This document shows, piece by piece, positions 34,139-43,909 of a DNA stretch of 64,000 nucleotides (within the stretch, counting starts at the first letter, position 1; every line of letters starts with the position of its first letter). Source of the stretch: an uncultured Clostridia bacterium (lineage in GTDB: Bacteria > Bacillota > Clostridia > Saccharofermentanales > Saccharofermentanaceae); NCBI GenBank assembly GCA_946407705.1, contig CAMJPC010000002.1, forward strand, positions 310,001 through 374,000, in the 5' to 3' direction. Made by a program: the position numbers and the translations under genes. The notes under the pieces are model-generated. The model was not told the DNA's origin, ran no database searches, and was given only the letters and a program-made list of their open reading frames with translations.

Positions 34139-35122
34139 ATGCCGTACGCGATAATGCGAATAAGCAAATGCAAGTTGGGTGCTGTCACCCGTATCGAGAA
34201 GCACCACGAACGCAAGAAGGATGCTTACAAGAGCAATCCTGACATTGATGTGAGCAAGTCTCACAACAACTTCCATATCAAGGATCCGCCTGACAGTTAC
34301 AGGAAGCTGATACGGAAACGCATTGAAGAAGTCGGATGCCGTACCCGCAAGGACAGCGTTGTGATGCAGGACAGCATCTGTACCGCATCACCTGAGTTCT
34401 TCAAAGGTAAGACCTCACGGGAGACTGAGGATTTCTTCAGACTGGCATACAGGTTTTATGTAAAGAAGTTCGGTGAAGAAAACATTTTATCAGCAGTAGT
34501 CCATCTTGATGAAAGAACGCCTCACATGCATGTGTGTTTCGTTCCAATTACCAAGGACGGGAAATTATCCTCCAAGACATTGATAGGCGGTCCTACGGGT
34601 CTTGTGAAGCTTCAGGACGACTTCTACTCGCATATGTTTAATCACTTTCCTGAACTTAAGCGGGGAATCCCGAAGCGGATAACACACCGAAAGCATCTTC
34701 CGACATACCTGTTTAAGAACGCTGACATGCTCATGGAGCACTTTGATGAGATTTCGAAGGCCATTAACGATATCAACATGATAAAGGGCAAAGAGAAAAA
34801 AGCACAGGCCATAGAGCTCATATCAAGGTACGCACCCGAGATGGCCAAGATGAAAGAACAGCTCAAATCGGTCAATGGATATGTTGAAAAGCTGAACAAA
34901 GATATCTGGGACGAGAGAGAAATCAGTCAGCACTGGTTCGGAAAAACAAAAGAAATGGAAAAGGCCGTAAAAGAAAAAGACATTGAGATCTATCAGCTCC
35001 AGGCAAAAATGCAAAAGATACAGAAACAAATAAACCTGCTCCCTCCCGGATTACTCGAGAAGCTTGAGGCAATAGAGAGAGCAAAAAGAAGGGGAAGCAT
35101 AAGAGATGATTGGACACGTTAA
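34139..35122 (+). CDS. MobV-family (Mob/Pre) relaxase
   Basis: Protein of 327 residues that would cut oriT and start conjugative transfer with help from another element's secretion system. It starts MPYAIMRISKCK, and carries SHNNFHI near residue 40 and the metal-binding triad HLDERTPHMH near 121, both typical of Mob_Pre proteins; the C-terminus is a long coiled coil. ATG 34139 follows AAAAGGAG; the longer upstream frame runs through hairpin DNA and is rejected. A matching nick site lies upstream. No type IV secretion genes are present, so the element is mobilisable, not self-transmissible. Confidence 0.92.
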   Translation: MPYAIMRISKCKLGAVTRIEKHHERKKDAYKSNPDIDVSKSHNNFHIKDPPDSYRKLIRKRIEEVGCRTRKDSVVMQDSICTASPEFFKGKTSRETEDFFRLAYRFYVKKFGEENILSAVVHLDERTPHMHVCFVPITKDGKLSSKTLIGGPTGLVKLQDDFYSHMFNHFPELKRGIPKRITHRKHLPTYLFKNADMLMEHFDEISKAINDINMIKGKEKKAQAIELISRYAPEMAKMKEQLKSVNGYVEKLNKDIWDEREISQHWFGKTKEMEKAVKEKDIEIYQLQAKMQKIQKQINLLPPGLLEKLEAIERAKRRGSIRDDWTR

Positions 35123-35200
35123 CTTCCCGACAATAACCCATTCATAGGCACAAAGCATACAAGATCACGAAACAAACAAAGAAAGGAGGAAAGCTTTGAC

Positions 35201-36502
35201 ATGGTTGAAACTGATAACATCGCTGAATTAACCGATCGGCTCAAAAACAACGAAGCCTTGGACAATGCCGACCTCCAGGAATTCGTGGTAATATTAAAGC
35301 GCAACCCGGAAATCGCCCAGTTATTAATCAACGATATGACTAATAAAAGAGCGAAAAGACTTTATGTTAAATCAAAACATAATCAGGCGATTGCGCAAGT
35401 CAATACAACTAATAAGAAATTAGACGGTTATTGGTTCACGCACGTCTATGTCGACGGTAAAAGAAAGGTGGTGTACAAAGCTACCGAAGACAAAATCTAT
35501 GATTACCTATACGACTTCTATCGTGCTTTAGACGACAAAACAAAGACTTATGAAGAGGTCTTTGAACAGTTCCTCGAATCCAAGCGTGATCGCGGAAGAT
35601 CCGAACTGACTCTTAGAGATTACAGACGTTATAAGGACTATATTTCGGAGTCCATCAGGAGAAAAGACATTGCTCTGATCACGGAAGACGAATTAAGGAA
35701 GTGGTTTGTTAAAGACTTCCTTTCACGGAATCCGAGAAAAGAAGGAATGAAAAAGATGCTCCAGCACGTTAAGGCTGTATTTGATTACGGAATGCGAAAA
35801 GGCTACTGTTTCTCAAATCCGGCACTTAACATTCTCGCTGAGGATTACTACAAATACTGTAATCTGACTGTGAGGCCTAATGAGGAGCGTTCTTTCTCAT
35901 ACGAGGACATGGACAAACTGAGGGAATACTGCCTCAAAGACCGTAAAAACCCTCATGCATCAATGATACTCGTCGCTATGGAAACCGGAATGCGTATCGG
36001 AGAACTGGCTGCTTTAAGAAAGTCAGACATCGATAACGATTATATCTGGGTCCATCGTCAGCAGATAGTAGGATACGATGATGAATCGTGCAAGAACCGT
36101 CGTATACAGTATGTCGAATACACCAAGAACGAGAGGGCTAATCCTAAAGGCGGAAGAATAGTCCCTATCACCGAAGGCTGCAGAACAGCTCTTAAGATAG
36201 CTTTCGAGCTTCCCGGTGAATCAGAGTATCTCTTCCATCACCCTAACGGTGCGCCTGTCGTAAAAGACTCTTACGGGTATTATTTACGGCGAAGATGTAA
36301 GACATTAGGCATCAAGATCTCACACAACCATGCTTTCCGTGTCGCCTTCAATGCCAGGCTCATAGAAGCAGGTGCCGATGGTAACGAACGTTGTCTCGTT
36401 TTGGGTCATTCAATGCAAACAAACGAAAGGCATTATTCATTCAGCGACAAACGCCGAGTGGAAGACGTCAGAGATAAGCTAAATAGGCTTAAAATGGCTT
36501 AA
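35201..36502 (+). CDS. Tyrosine recombinase (integrase)
   Basis: Protein of 433 residues. An N-terminal arm-binding region, a SAM-like core-binding domain (about 125-215) and the catalytic domain are present. The catalytic residues appear in METGMRIGELAALRKSDI (Arg near 264), NHAFRVAFN (HxxR near 376-379), LGHS (His near 402) and ERHYSFSD (Tyr near 411). AAGGAGG precedes the ATG. It ends 91 bp from the tRNA-Arg 3' end, the usual arrangement for elements that integrate in tRNA genes and rebuild the 3' part. Confidence 0.95.
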   Translation: MVETDNIAELTDRLKNNEALDNADLQEFVVILKRNPEIAQLLINDMTNKRAKRLYVKSKHNQAIAQVNTTNKKLDGYWFTHVYVDGKRKVVYKATEDKIYDYLYDFYRALDDKTKTYEEVFEQFLESKRDRGRSELTLRDYRRYKDYISESIRRKDIALITEDELRKWFVKDFLSRNPRKEGMKKMLQHVKAVFDYGMRKGYCFSNPALNILAEDYYKYCNLTVRPNEERSFSYEDMDKLREYCLKDRKNPHASMILVAMETGMRIGELAALRKSDIDNDYIWVHRQQIVGYDDESCKNRRIQYVEYTKNERANPKGGRIVPITEGCRTALKIAFELPGESEYLFHHPNGAPVVKDSYGYYLRRRCKTLGIKISHNHAFRVAFNARLIEAGADGNERCLVLGHSMQTNERHYSFSDKRRVEDVRDKLNRLKMA

Positions 36503-36592
36503 ATCAAAGGTTTTTCGAAAAGTTTAACCAGGTTTAACCACTTTTGGGCAAAAAATCAGGGGTTCCGGAAAACCCCGAAACCCCTGATTTCA
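36503..36592. repeat. Mobile-element right-end copy R3 with terminator
   Basis: Holds GTTTAACCAGGTTTAACCAC, a tandem arm-type repeat, and the hairpin AATCAGGGG...CCCCTGATT (36555-36589), which can end transcription of both the integrase and the opposing tRNA gene. Copies occur at 22600-22692 and 19440-19507. Confidence 0.75.
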
Positions 36593-36638
36593 TTGGTGAT
36601 CGTGAGCGGATTCGAACCGCTGGCCTTCCGCTTAGGAG
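36593..36638. repeat. Attachment site overlapping tRNA-Arg
   Basis: Perfect 46-bp direct repeat of 22695-22740, located within the tRNA gene from the anticodon loop to CCA. The two copies bracket 13.9 kb and define the latest integration. Confidence 0.92.
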
Positions 36639-36670
36639 GCGGACGCTCTATCCAGCTGAGCTACACAATC
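36594..36670 (-). tRNA. tRNA-Arg(CCU)
   Basis: 77-nt tRNA with encoded CCA. The acceptor stem pairs GATTGTG with CACGATC (one G-U), the D arm has AGCTCAGCTGGAT, the anticodon loop reads CTCCTAA giving anticodon CCU, and the T arm is AGCGG TTCGAAT CCGCT. It is the integration target of the island; the 3' half is supplied by the element. It lies 31 bp downstream of the membrane protein gene at 36702 in the same direction. Confidence 0.97.
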
Positions 36671-36701
36671 ATGGTGTGCTTTTGACGCGAAAGTGATTAT
36701 A

Positions 36702-37856
36702 TCACAATCCCGTCAGAGTATAAAGGCATGTCTCGGCGATCATGCAAATGAGGGAAGTAAGTATCAGATAGAACGGCAGACCGTCCAGGAATCTGGATTT
36801 CGTGACGAAGATCAAACGTCTTCTGACAACCGACAGAAGGCCCGTGAGCATCGTGTCCGTGAGTATCGCGAGAACTACCGCTATGATTATCGTAAAGATG
36901 CCCGGAATGTGTTCCTGATGCGCAAGGAAGAATACCGCAAGGAACTGCGATCCGATGGCGGTCTCACTTACGAAATAGCGCAGACCGAAGATCGATCTTC
37001 TGATTCCTCCCCTCGAGAAAGACAGCAGCGCAACAGACAATATCGTCTGTACGAGTGCTGCGGCAGGCACTGACAACATTCTTGCGTAAGGTCCTCCGAC
37101 AAGTACCCACAGCGAGAAAAGAAGGCTTGCGATCACGAGCATTTCGAGCGCGAAGGCAACTCTCGAGAACGCGAATCTCTTAACCTCCTGATAATCTGCG
37201 ACAGGAATGTCCCAGAATTCCGTAAGGCTCCTTGACGTAATGAGCCTGGGCGTTCCGGTGATCTTGGAAAAGCCCCATGAGAAAAGGATCAGGAATGCGA
37301 TCGCGCCCAAGAGCGTTGTGAAGATGTATCTCTTTTCGAACAGGCCGGACGCGAGGAAACCGAAGGAAGATGCGGCAAACGCAAGTATGAACGGCTTTAA
37401 CACCTCTTCGGTGAAAAGAGGGATCGTAAACTCGTCTTCATCATCAGCCTTGAATCGGGACAGTGACATCATGCCGATCGCCATCGGTATGAACAGCGCG
37501 CCGGCTGCGGCACCGCACCATCCCATCCTGTAAGATGCTTCGGAAGCCGCGGTAAAGAGAAGCGCGGTGATTATGAACGACAGCGCGGAAAGCTTCGGAT
37601 GGATGAAGAATCTCAGCGTAATTGCCCATACGAAAAGCACTGCGGCGGAACATGCCGCCGGCCACCAGATGACGCTGTTGCCCAGCGAATAGACCATGCT
37701 CAGCGAGATTATCGTGTACCCCAGAAAGAGCGCGGATCTCGTCGTCATGTAGCCCGTGGGCTTGATATGCGTGGCATGCGGCTTGCCGACATGCCTTACG
37801 CGGCGCATGTCCTCACTGTCGAACGGTGTGTTGTATTTGTTGCTGAATAAACCCAT
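36702..37856 (-). CDS. Polytopic membrane protein at the end of the rnf operon
   Basis: Protein of 384 residues with about ten membrane segments in two halves separated by a charged loop (SRFKADDEDEF). It starts three bases after the rnfG stop, so it is co-expressed with rnfC-D-G. It does not look like RnfE or RnfA, which are about 200 residues with six segments, and no Cys pairs for the iron-sulfur site are evident. It could be an extra subunit or a transport partner of the complex; function unknown. Confidence 0.72.
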   Translation of the reverse strand: MGLFSNKYNTPFDSEDMRRVRHVGKPHATHIKPTGYMTTRSALFLGYTIISLSMVYSLGNSVIWWPAACSAAVLFVWAITLRFFIHPKLSALSFIITALLFTAASEASYRMGWCGAAAGALFIPMAIGMMSLSRFKADDEDEFTIPLFTEEVLKPFILAFAASSFGFLASGLFEKRYIFTTLLGAIAFLILFSWGFSKITGTPRLITSRSLTEFWDIPVADYQEVKRFAFSRVAFALEMLVIASLLFSLWVLVGGPYARMLSVPAAALVQTILSVALLSFSRGGIRRSIFGLRYFVSETAIGSQFLAVFFLAHQEHIPGIFTIIIAVVLAILTDTMLTGLLSVVRRRLIFVTKSRFLDGLPFYLILTSLICMIAETCLYTLTGL

Positions 37857-37859
37857 GGA

Positions 37860-39200
37860 TCACACTCGCCAGTTCAGATATGCCTTTAGGAATTTGTAGC
37901 CCGTATTGAATGCCCTGATGGCCAGTCTGGCCTCGTTGTACGAGTCAGACGGCGGATAGATGTATGTCGCGACCTCGGACATCGGGAGGTCGTCGATGCT
38001 CTCGGTGAGAGTCTGCTCGTCCTCGCCGCTTCCCTTTGCGTAGCCGTCTTCCGCGCCGCCTTCGGGGTTTCTCGAATCTCTCGGATCGGGCGTTGCCTCA
38101 GGCGCGGGCGTGGGCGTTGCGGTCATTATGTCAGACAGACGCTTGCCGCTCATGAGGGCATCGATCTCTCTTACCGTCCTGAAGCCTCTTGCGGTACCGG
38201 ACTCGTCGTAGATCGTATAGAGCTCAGGAGTCTTTTCGAAGGAGAAAGCGATGTAACCGGCCTTGTTACGTACGCCGTCGGCATCTGCGCTCGTACCCAT
38301 CGTCTCCTGATAGATCCTGTTGAGAGCCGCGAGATACTTGTCTTTGGTGTATCCCGCACGTGAGTTGTTGATGCACTCTTTCGAAAGATCGACAAAGCAT
38401 TGGATGCTGCAGGTTACGCCTTCGATTATGTTCGTGGTACCGTCTGACTTCATCGCGAGACGGTCGGGATCCTGGAACTTGAGGAGCGCGTGGCAGATGT
38501 TGTAGGACTGTACGGCCCAGTCGAGACCGCTGATCTCATAAGCGCCTGAAAGCGAAGCGTAGCTTCTGTCTTCAGTCGTCATGTCAAGGTTGAACGCATC
38601 CCATTTGACACGCGTGATCTGGCCGCCCTTGATCTCCATTTCGACGTAATCGACAAACTTGCTTCGGTCGTCGATGAGTCTCTGGGCGTAGTAGATTCCG
38701 TCCCTCAGGCCGTCGACCGGAGCATAGGATTCATCGTCAGAGACCGTCGTGTCGGCGCGGCGGAAAGCGATCGGGATCTGTTTGCCCTTGAGCGTGGATT
38801 CGATGTATCTGAGCCTTCTGTCAGCCTTCGGATCCTCGCACATGATGCCCGTGACCCTTGACGTCTCGTAGTCGATACCGATCCTGAAATCCATCTTGGT
38901 GTTCTTGTCCGTGGGAAGCACTACGGTCATGTCGAAAACATATCCGACCGGCGCGCCGTCCTTGTCATATCCCCTGTAGACCGAGTTGATCTCAGGGAAA
39001 TCGTAAAGGACCTTTCCCGTCAGCGGAGTGTAGGATTCGGCCGCGAGGACCGTTCCGAATTTCTGCTTGTATTCACGCTGAAGTCTCCTGTCAGCCCTGT
39101 CGTTGGACCAGAGAAAACCTCCCACTATGAGCATCGCACTGAGGAACGCCAAAAGCAGCGCCTCGGTAACGAATATCTTTATCTGGCTGTGAGTCATCAT
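37860..39200 (-). CDS. rnfG: RnfG-like FMN-binding subunit, extended
   Basis: Protein of 446 residues, about twice the usual RnfG length. One N-terminal membrane segment (about 9-29), then an FMN_bind-like domain (GYVFDMTVVL, FRIGIDYETSRVTGIMC), a second such domain (DGIYYAQRLIDDRSKFVDYVE, GQITRVKWDAFN) and a long Pro/Thr/Asp linker with a C-terminal helix. The canonical covalent-FMN motif SGAT is only approximated by DGTTNI. The start overlaps the rnfD stop by four bases. In Rnf/Nqr complexes this subunit relays electrons through covalently bound FMN; whether flavin is attached here is uncertain. Confidence 0.72.
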   Translation of the reverse strand: MMTHSQIKIFVTEALLLAFLSAMLIVGGFLWSNDRADRRLQREYKQKFGTVLAAESYTPLTGKVLYDFPEINSVYRGYDKDGAPVGYVFDMTVVLPTDKNTKMDFRIGIDYETSRVTGIMCEDPKADRRLRYIESTLKGKQIPIAFRRADTTVSDDESYAPVDGLRDGIYYAQRLIDDRSKFVDYVEMEIKGGQITRVKWDAFNLDMTTEDRSYASLSGAYEISGLDWAVQSYNICHALLKFQDPDRLAMKSDGTTNIIEGVTCSIQCFVDLSKECINNSRAGYTKDKYLAALNRIYQETMGTSADADGVRNKAGYIAFSFEKTPELYTIYDESGTARGFRTVREIDALMSGKRLSDIMTATPTPAPEATPDPRDSRNPEGGAEDGYAKGSGEDEQTLTESIDDLPMSEVATYIYPPSDSYNEARLAIRAFNTGYKFLKAYLNWRV

Positions 39201-40186
39201 CTGACATCCACCTCCCTCGAACGCAGGTTTTTACGGGTCAGTGTCTTCATCAGGAAGTCCAGGACGAAAGACATGAAGTTGACCGAGAGGACCGGCGCGA
39301 GAAGCGCTACATCAGGCCTTACAAAGACCTTGAGAACGAGCGTCAGGAGCGCGCAGACCATACCCGCGAAAAATCCCGCCGAGAATCTCGACGGCATGGT
39401 AGTAAGGTCGCCTAGCATGTACACCGCAACGAAAACGACTCCCGAAGCGAGCATGAAAGCGATGTATCCCTCGTATCCGAATCCCCTGCCCTTTTCGAGC
39501 ACGTTGGAAAGCGGATAGAAAACGGTAAGCGTAACAAGATAAGCGATCGGCGCATACATTCTGATCGATCCGCGCATCACGAGGAAAAATCCTCCGAGCA
39601 AAATGCAGGTCGCGCAGGCGCCTCCGATCGTTCCCGGGAAATTGCCCGTTAAGAGCTCGGGCAGAGAGCAGTTCGTGTAATCGTGGAACTCGCCGCCCTT
39701 CGCTCCGAAGATCAAAGTCCTCAAAATGAACCATCCCTCTCCGCCGCCCTCGGCATATCCCGTGGCAGCAGAAGGCATTACGAGCGATACGAAAAGCCTT
39801 CCCGCCGCAGCAGGATTGACCAGGTTGGATCCCGGTCCTCCGAAGATCTGCTTCGTCACGATGGACCCGAAAAGAACTCCCGTCAGAGCCGTCACGAGCG
39901 AAGTGTCAGGCGGCAGCAGGAGCGCTAGCATTATGCCAGACGCGGCGGAACTCAGATCGAAATATTCGCCCTTAACTCCTCTTCCCGCGATACGCGTAAA
40001 GAGAAGGTCGGACAGCGTGAATGACAGCATGCAGAACAGTATGAGGATTATCGCCCTCAGACCATAGTAGAACGCTCCGTAGATCGCGCACGGAACCATT
40101 GCGGCGATCAGCGTGAGATAGATGTACGGCGCGTTTTTCTCGGTGTGGATAAAAGGCGCGAGTGAGATCTTGTCTTTCCTGCTCAT
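39197..40186 (-). CDS. rnfD: RnfD/NqrB-family membrane subunit
   Basis: Protein of 329 residues with about nine to ten membrane segments. The family stretch LLLPPDTSLVTALTGVLFG and KQIFGGPGSNLVNPAAAGRLF is clear. RnfD is an integral subunit of the ion-pumping ferredoxin:NAD oxidoreductase and normally carries covalent FMN. Start overlaps rnfC stop and stop overlaps rnfG start, each by four bases, so the three subunits are translationally coupled. Confidence 0.88.
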   Translation of the reverse strand: MSRKDKISLAPFIHTEKNAPYIYLTLIAAMVPCAIYGAFYYGLRAIILILFCMLSFTLSDLLFTRIAGRGVKGEYFDLSSAASGIMLALLLPPDTSLVTALTGVLFGSIVTKQIFGGPGSNLVNPAAAGRLFVSLVMPSAATGYAEGGGEGWFILRTLIFGAKGGEFHDYTNCSLPELLTGNFPGTIGGACATCILLGGFFLVMRGSIRMYAPIAYLVTLTVFYPLSNVLEKGRGFGYEGYIAFMLASGVVFVAVYMLGDLTTMPSRFSAGFFAGMVCALLTLVLKVFVRPDVALLAPVLSVNFMSFVLDFLMKTLTRKNLRSREVDVR

Positions 40187-41706
40187 ACCTTTTTGCCTCC
40201 GTCGAAGGGCAGTACGATCCTGCCTTCTTCGTCTCTGCCGTCCTCTTCCTTTTCGCCGGCGTATTCCTCAAGGAGCGAGCCGCTCTGAGCCTCGGAAGTG
40301 TCGTAAATGAGCTCGCCTTCGGTCGCGGTGTGGCCGCTGTTATAGAGGAGTGAGTTGACTTCGATGACACGGCCTTCGCCTGCGAAAGCGGCGATCTTGT
40401 CGGTGAGATTGATGCCCGCCGGGCAGATATAGGAGCACGAACCGCAGGCTATGCAGTCTCTCGCGCCTTCTTCCGATGCCTTCTGCATCAGGCCCTGATT
40501 GAGCATTTCGTAGATGGTGTTCGGCGAAAGTCCCATCGGGCAGCACTCCGAGCAAAGTCCGCAGTGGATGCAGGGCGTCCTCGGAACAACCTGTCTTCTT
40601 ATGATGGAAATGGCCGATGTGAGCTTGATTATCGGTGTGTTGTCAGGGTCCGTGATCTCAATTCCGGTAAGGCAGTTGCCCCAGATTATCCTTCCGCCGC
40701 TCGCCCTGAAATCGCCGACGCTGTTGATCAGTTCCGATACCGGAGTTCCGATCGGAACGAGCATGTTGTGGATGCCCGAAGCGTCGCCCGTGATGGATAC
40801 GATGCGGCTCATCATGGGAATGTTGTCGGAGATCGCTTCCCAGCACGCGAGCATCGTGGAGCAGTTGAAGAGCACCGCGCTGCATGTGCGTTCGAGCGTG
40901 TCCTCCGAGCTCAGTCTCTTGCCGTAAAGCGCCTTTGCGACAAGCCTGTAGTAGCCCTGGGGGAATCTCTCCCTGAATATCTTGATGTCGAAAGACAGAT
41001 CCTTGAACTTGTCCTTCAGTCTCTCGATGGAATTCTCCAATGCCTCTCTCTGTTCTTTGCGGTCTTCGGAGATCAGGAAGAAACATCTTTTCGCGCCGAT
41101 GGCCCTCGTGCAGGCAGCAGCACCGTTAACCACGTAATCCGGATATTCGGTGATCGCAGTCAGGTCGGAAGTCGAATAAGGCTCGCTCTGGAGGCAGTTT
41201 ACGAGAAGGTCGTTTACGCCTTCCTTCTTGGCTCTCCTGAGCTTCGCGCCCGTGGGGATTCCCTCGCCGCCCATGCCGCAGATACCCGCGTCAGTGATTA
41301 TGTTAATAGCTTCCGTTGCGGAAAGCTTGAGCAGCGGCCTCGGCTTGAGAGACTCGAGCCTTGCCCTTTTCATGTCGTTGTGGATCACGACCGCGCGGGT
41401 CTCGATTCCGTTGGGGAGCGTGATGGGCCTGATGTCGGCAACCGTTCCCGAAATGCCCGTGTGAACCGGCACGGAGAACGTTCCTTTCGCGGGGATGCCT
41501 ACGCACTGGCCTGCGAGGACCGTGTCACCGATCTTTACGCAGGGTACCGCGGGAACGCCGTAATGCATTTTCATGGGCAGGATTACCTTCGTCGGGTAGA
41601 CACGCTCGAGCATGATCTCCCTGACATAGTGAGAGCGCTTTGAAAAATTCAAAACGTCCCCCGGAAAAAGTCCCTTGTAAAACGAATATCTCCTGCGATC
41701 CGGCAT
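40183..41706 (-). CDS. rnfC: RnfC-like electron transport subunit
   Basis: Protein of 507 residues. It shows the RnfC N-terminal lipoyl-like barrel (KIGDTVLAGQCVGIPAKG), the NADH/FMN-binding Rossmann-like part (GICGMGGEGIPTGAKLRRA, LLVNCLQSEPYSTSD) and two 4Fe-4S motifs (CIHCGLCSECCPMG near 381 and CIACGSCSYICPAG near 417). It is the peripheral subunit that exchanges electrons with NAD. It starts 42 bp after rpoD and has no strong ribosome site, so it probably depends on read-through from rpoD. Confidence 0.92.
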   Translation of the reverse strand: MPDRRRYSFYKGLFPGDVLNFSKRSHYVREIMLERVYPTKVILPMKMHYGVPAVPCVKIGDTVLAGQCVGIPAKGTFSVPVHTGISGTVADIRPITLPNGIETRAVVIHNDMKRARLESLKPRPLLKLSATEAINIITDAGICGMGGEGIPTGAKLRRAKKEGVNDLLVNCLQSEPYSTSDLTAITEYPDYVVNGAAACTRAIGAKRCFFLISEDRKEQREALENSIERLKDKFKDLSFDIKIFRERFPQGYYRLVAKALYGKRLSSEDTLERTCSAVLFNCSTMLACWEAISDNIPMMSRIVSITGDASGIHNMLVPIGTPVSELINSVGDFRASGGRIIWGNCLTGIEITDPDNTPIIKLTSAISIIRRQVVPRTPCIHCGLCSECCPMGLSPNTIYEMLNQGLMQKASEEGARDCIACGSCSYICPAGINLTDKIAAFAGEGRVIEVNSLLYNSGHTATEGELIYDTSEAQSGSLLEEYAGEKEEDGRDEEGRIVLPFDGGKKV

Positions 41707-41748
41707 CAGCGCACCATGCCGCCAATCAAGCGGCGACCTGTATAAACC

Positions 41749-42801
41749 TTAGTCGGTATATCCTTCAAGCTTCTTGGATGAAGACGCACGGGAAAGCTTC
41801 CTGATCGCCTTCGCTTCGATCTGTCTGATACGCTCACGGGTAACTCCGAGCTTCTTGCCGACCTGCTCGAGCGTCATGGGGATGCCGTCCTTGAGGCCGA
41901 AACGGAGCTCTATTACCTTGCGCTCACGCTCAGTGAGAGAGTTGAGTGCCTTGATGAGGTCTTCCTTGAGAAGGATCCTTGCAACTTCCTCTTCAGGTGC
42001 AGCGAGCTCGTCGTTCGAAATGAAGTCAACGAGGTGGCTGTCTTCTTCCTCACCAACAGGCTTGTCGATGGAGATGGGATCCTGGGATATCTTCTGGATC
42101 TCGCGGATCTTCGCGGGTTCCATGTTCATTTCCTTTGCAAGTTCCTCAGTCGTGGGCTCTCTTCCGAGATCCTGAACGAGCTGTCTCTGAACTCTTGTGA
42201 GCTTGTTGATGGTCTCAACCATGTGAACGGGGATACGGATCGTACGTGCCTGATCGGCGATGGCTCTGGTGATCGCCTGGCGGATCCACCATGTTGCGTA
42301 TGTTGAGAACTTGAATCCCTTTGTGTAATCGAATTTGTCTACTGCCTTGATGAGACCGATGTTGCCCTCCTGGATGAGGTCGAGGAGAGAAAGTCCGCGG
42401 TTCATGTACTTTTTCGCGATGGAGACAACGAGTCTCAGGTTGGAGTTGATGAGCATCTCCTTTGCTTCCTCGTCGCCGTCTGCCATTCTCTGGGCGATGT
42501 CTCTCTCCTGCTCTGCGTTGAGGAGTTCGATCTTACCGATCTCCTTGAGATACATCTTGACTGAGTCATCTACTACGTTAACGTCTTCTCCGCCTTCGTC
42601 ATCGCCGGTATCGTCGCTGTCGAGGTCGGGATCGTTGATCTTGACACCCGAATTATCAAGTTCGGCACGCAGCGTGATCATCTCGTCGGGTTCGAGCTTA
42701 TAGCTGTCCGAGAGCGATTCGAGATCGGCCTCGGTGATCATGCTGCCGTTTTTGTCTGCGAGTTTCTTTGCGGCCGCCATGGCCTTATCAAAATCTGTCA
42801 T
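41749..42801 (-). CDS. rpoD: Housekeeping RNA polymerase sigma factor (RpoD/SigA)
   Basis: Protein of 350 residues. An acidic N-terminal part ([13 protein letters not shown]) is followed by region 1.2/2 ([64 protein letters not shown]), region 3 and region 4 with [27 protein letters not shown]. This is the group 1 signature. ATG 42801 follows GAGGT; the upstream TTG is too close to it. No dnaG is adjacent, unlike many Firmicutes. First gene of the likely rpoD-rnf operon. Confidence 0.97.
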   Translation of the reverse strand: MTDFDKAMAAAKKLADKNGSMITEADLESLSDSYKLEPDEMITLRAELDNSGVKINDPDLDSDDTGDDEGGEDVNVVDDSVKMYLKEIGKIELLNAEQERDIAQRMADGDEEAKEMLINSNLRLVVSIAKKYMNRGLSLLDLIQEGNIGLIKAVDKFDYTKGFKFSTYATWWIRQAITRAIADQARTIRIPVHMVETINKLTRVQRQLVQDLGREPTTEELAKEMNMEPAKIREIQKISQDPISIDKPVGEEEDSHLVDFISNDELAAPEEEVARILLKEDLIKALNSLTERERKVIELRFGLKDGIPMTLEQVGKKLGVTRERIRQIEAKAIRKLSRASSSKKLEGYTD

Positions 42802-42824
42802 AAGCAATTTACCTCGTGAATGCC

Positions 42825-43589
42825 TTACTTCTTTGTCTCCGATGTGGCTGCCGTTGTCTCTGTGATGACAACCGTCTCCTGATGATCAGCCTTTATCTCC
42901 GTTCCCGAAATGTTGTAAACGGTATCAGGCGTATAGATCTCCATCTTGACGGTTCCTGTCGCGACCCCTTCCCTCTTTGAAGTGCGGAGCTCGCAGTACT
43001 TGTCGTAGTACTTTTTCGCCGTCGCCTCGTCGATGCCTGCGGAAAGAACGAGCTTTACGTTCTGGCAGGTAAGACCGTAGACCAGACACTGTCTCTCGAA
43101 AGAATCAGTCTCGTTGTTCTCTGCGGCAACGCCGTCGAAAGCCGTCTTGATGTCTGCTTCGATCGCAGCCTTGAGCTTAGTTCTTGAGAGATAGAGCGGG
43201 TAAGAAACCGCGAGAACGATAAGGATCGCTGCGACAATTCCCACACCGAAAGCGATAACGAGCTTCTTGGGGGCCTTTACGTCGTTGGGAGAGACCTCGA
43301 ATTCGCTCGGCTTGAGCTTGAGGTCGTCATCCTTCTTGGACACCATGTCGCGCTGGACTGCCTTCTGAACCGTGTCAGGCAATACAGGGTTGGAGTAATA
43401 GTGCTTGCCGCCCTCCGTAGCTTCAAATTTCTCATTCTTGAATTCATGTCCTGCGGGGTTATCGAGCAGGGCAACCGCCTCTGCAGACGGGAAAACGCAG
43501 TGGCAGAACACGCACTCGCAAGTATCGTCTCTGTCATCGAAAACAACCAGGGAACCGCAGTTCCTGCACATACCTTGCTTTGTTGCCAT
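42825..43589 (-). CDS. Zinc-ribbon membrane protein of unknown function
   Basis: Protein of 254 residues. N-terminal ribbon with CRNCG and CVFCHCVFP, a Lys/Asp-rich cytoplasmic stretch, one membrane segment (about 117-139) and an extracytoplasmic domain with three Cys, ending in a Thr-rich tail. ATG 43589 follows AGGAGG at 12 bases. It lies 23 bp upstream of rpoD on the same strand, so the two may share a transcript. Similar in plan to the gene at 13043. Confidence 0.78.
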   Translation of the reverse strand: MATKQGMCRNCGSLVVFDDRDDTCECVFCHCVFPSAEAVALLDNPAGHEFKNEKFEATEGGKHYYSNPVLPDTVQKAVQRDMVSKKDDDLKLKPSEFEVSPNDVKAPKKLVIAFGVGIVAAILIVLAVSYPLYLSRTKLKAAIEADIKTAFDGVAAENNETDSFERQCLVYGLTCQNVKLVLSAGIDEATAKKYYDKYCELRTSKREGVATGTVKMEIYTPDTVYNISGTEIKADHQETVVITETTAATSETKK

Positions 43590-43909
43590 TAAAAGACCAT
43601 CCTCCTGATATGAGGTTTTGTTTAAGCTTAAGCAAAACAGCCTTAGTAAGTGCTTTAGGGGAATCTCGGTCTCTCGCCGTAAAAACGGCATACCCTATGT
43701 CAAGGCATAATTATACTTATAGCAATCAAAAATTTTACTACGGATTTCCTCATTCGTCAACAAAAAATATAAATTATTTATACGCGCAAATAACGATATT
43801 AATGCGCCCGCCCGAAAATGTCCTCTAAAACACACGGAAAACAGCCGTTTTGAGGGGTATAATAACAGGAACGGTATATCATCAGACATGACTTAAGGAG
43901 GTTATCGCC

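Noticed and set aside
33391..36502. Self-transmissible conjugative element
   Set aside because: No VirB4, coupling protein or other type IV secretion genes are present, so it can only be mobilisable.
18881..36670. Prophage
   Set aside because: No capsid, terminase, portal, tail or lysis genes are seen; the genes are relaxase, integrase and envelope or signalling cargo.
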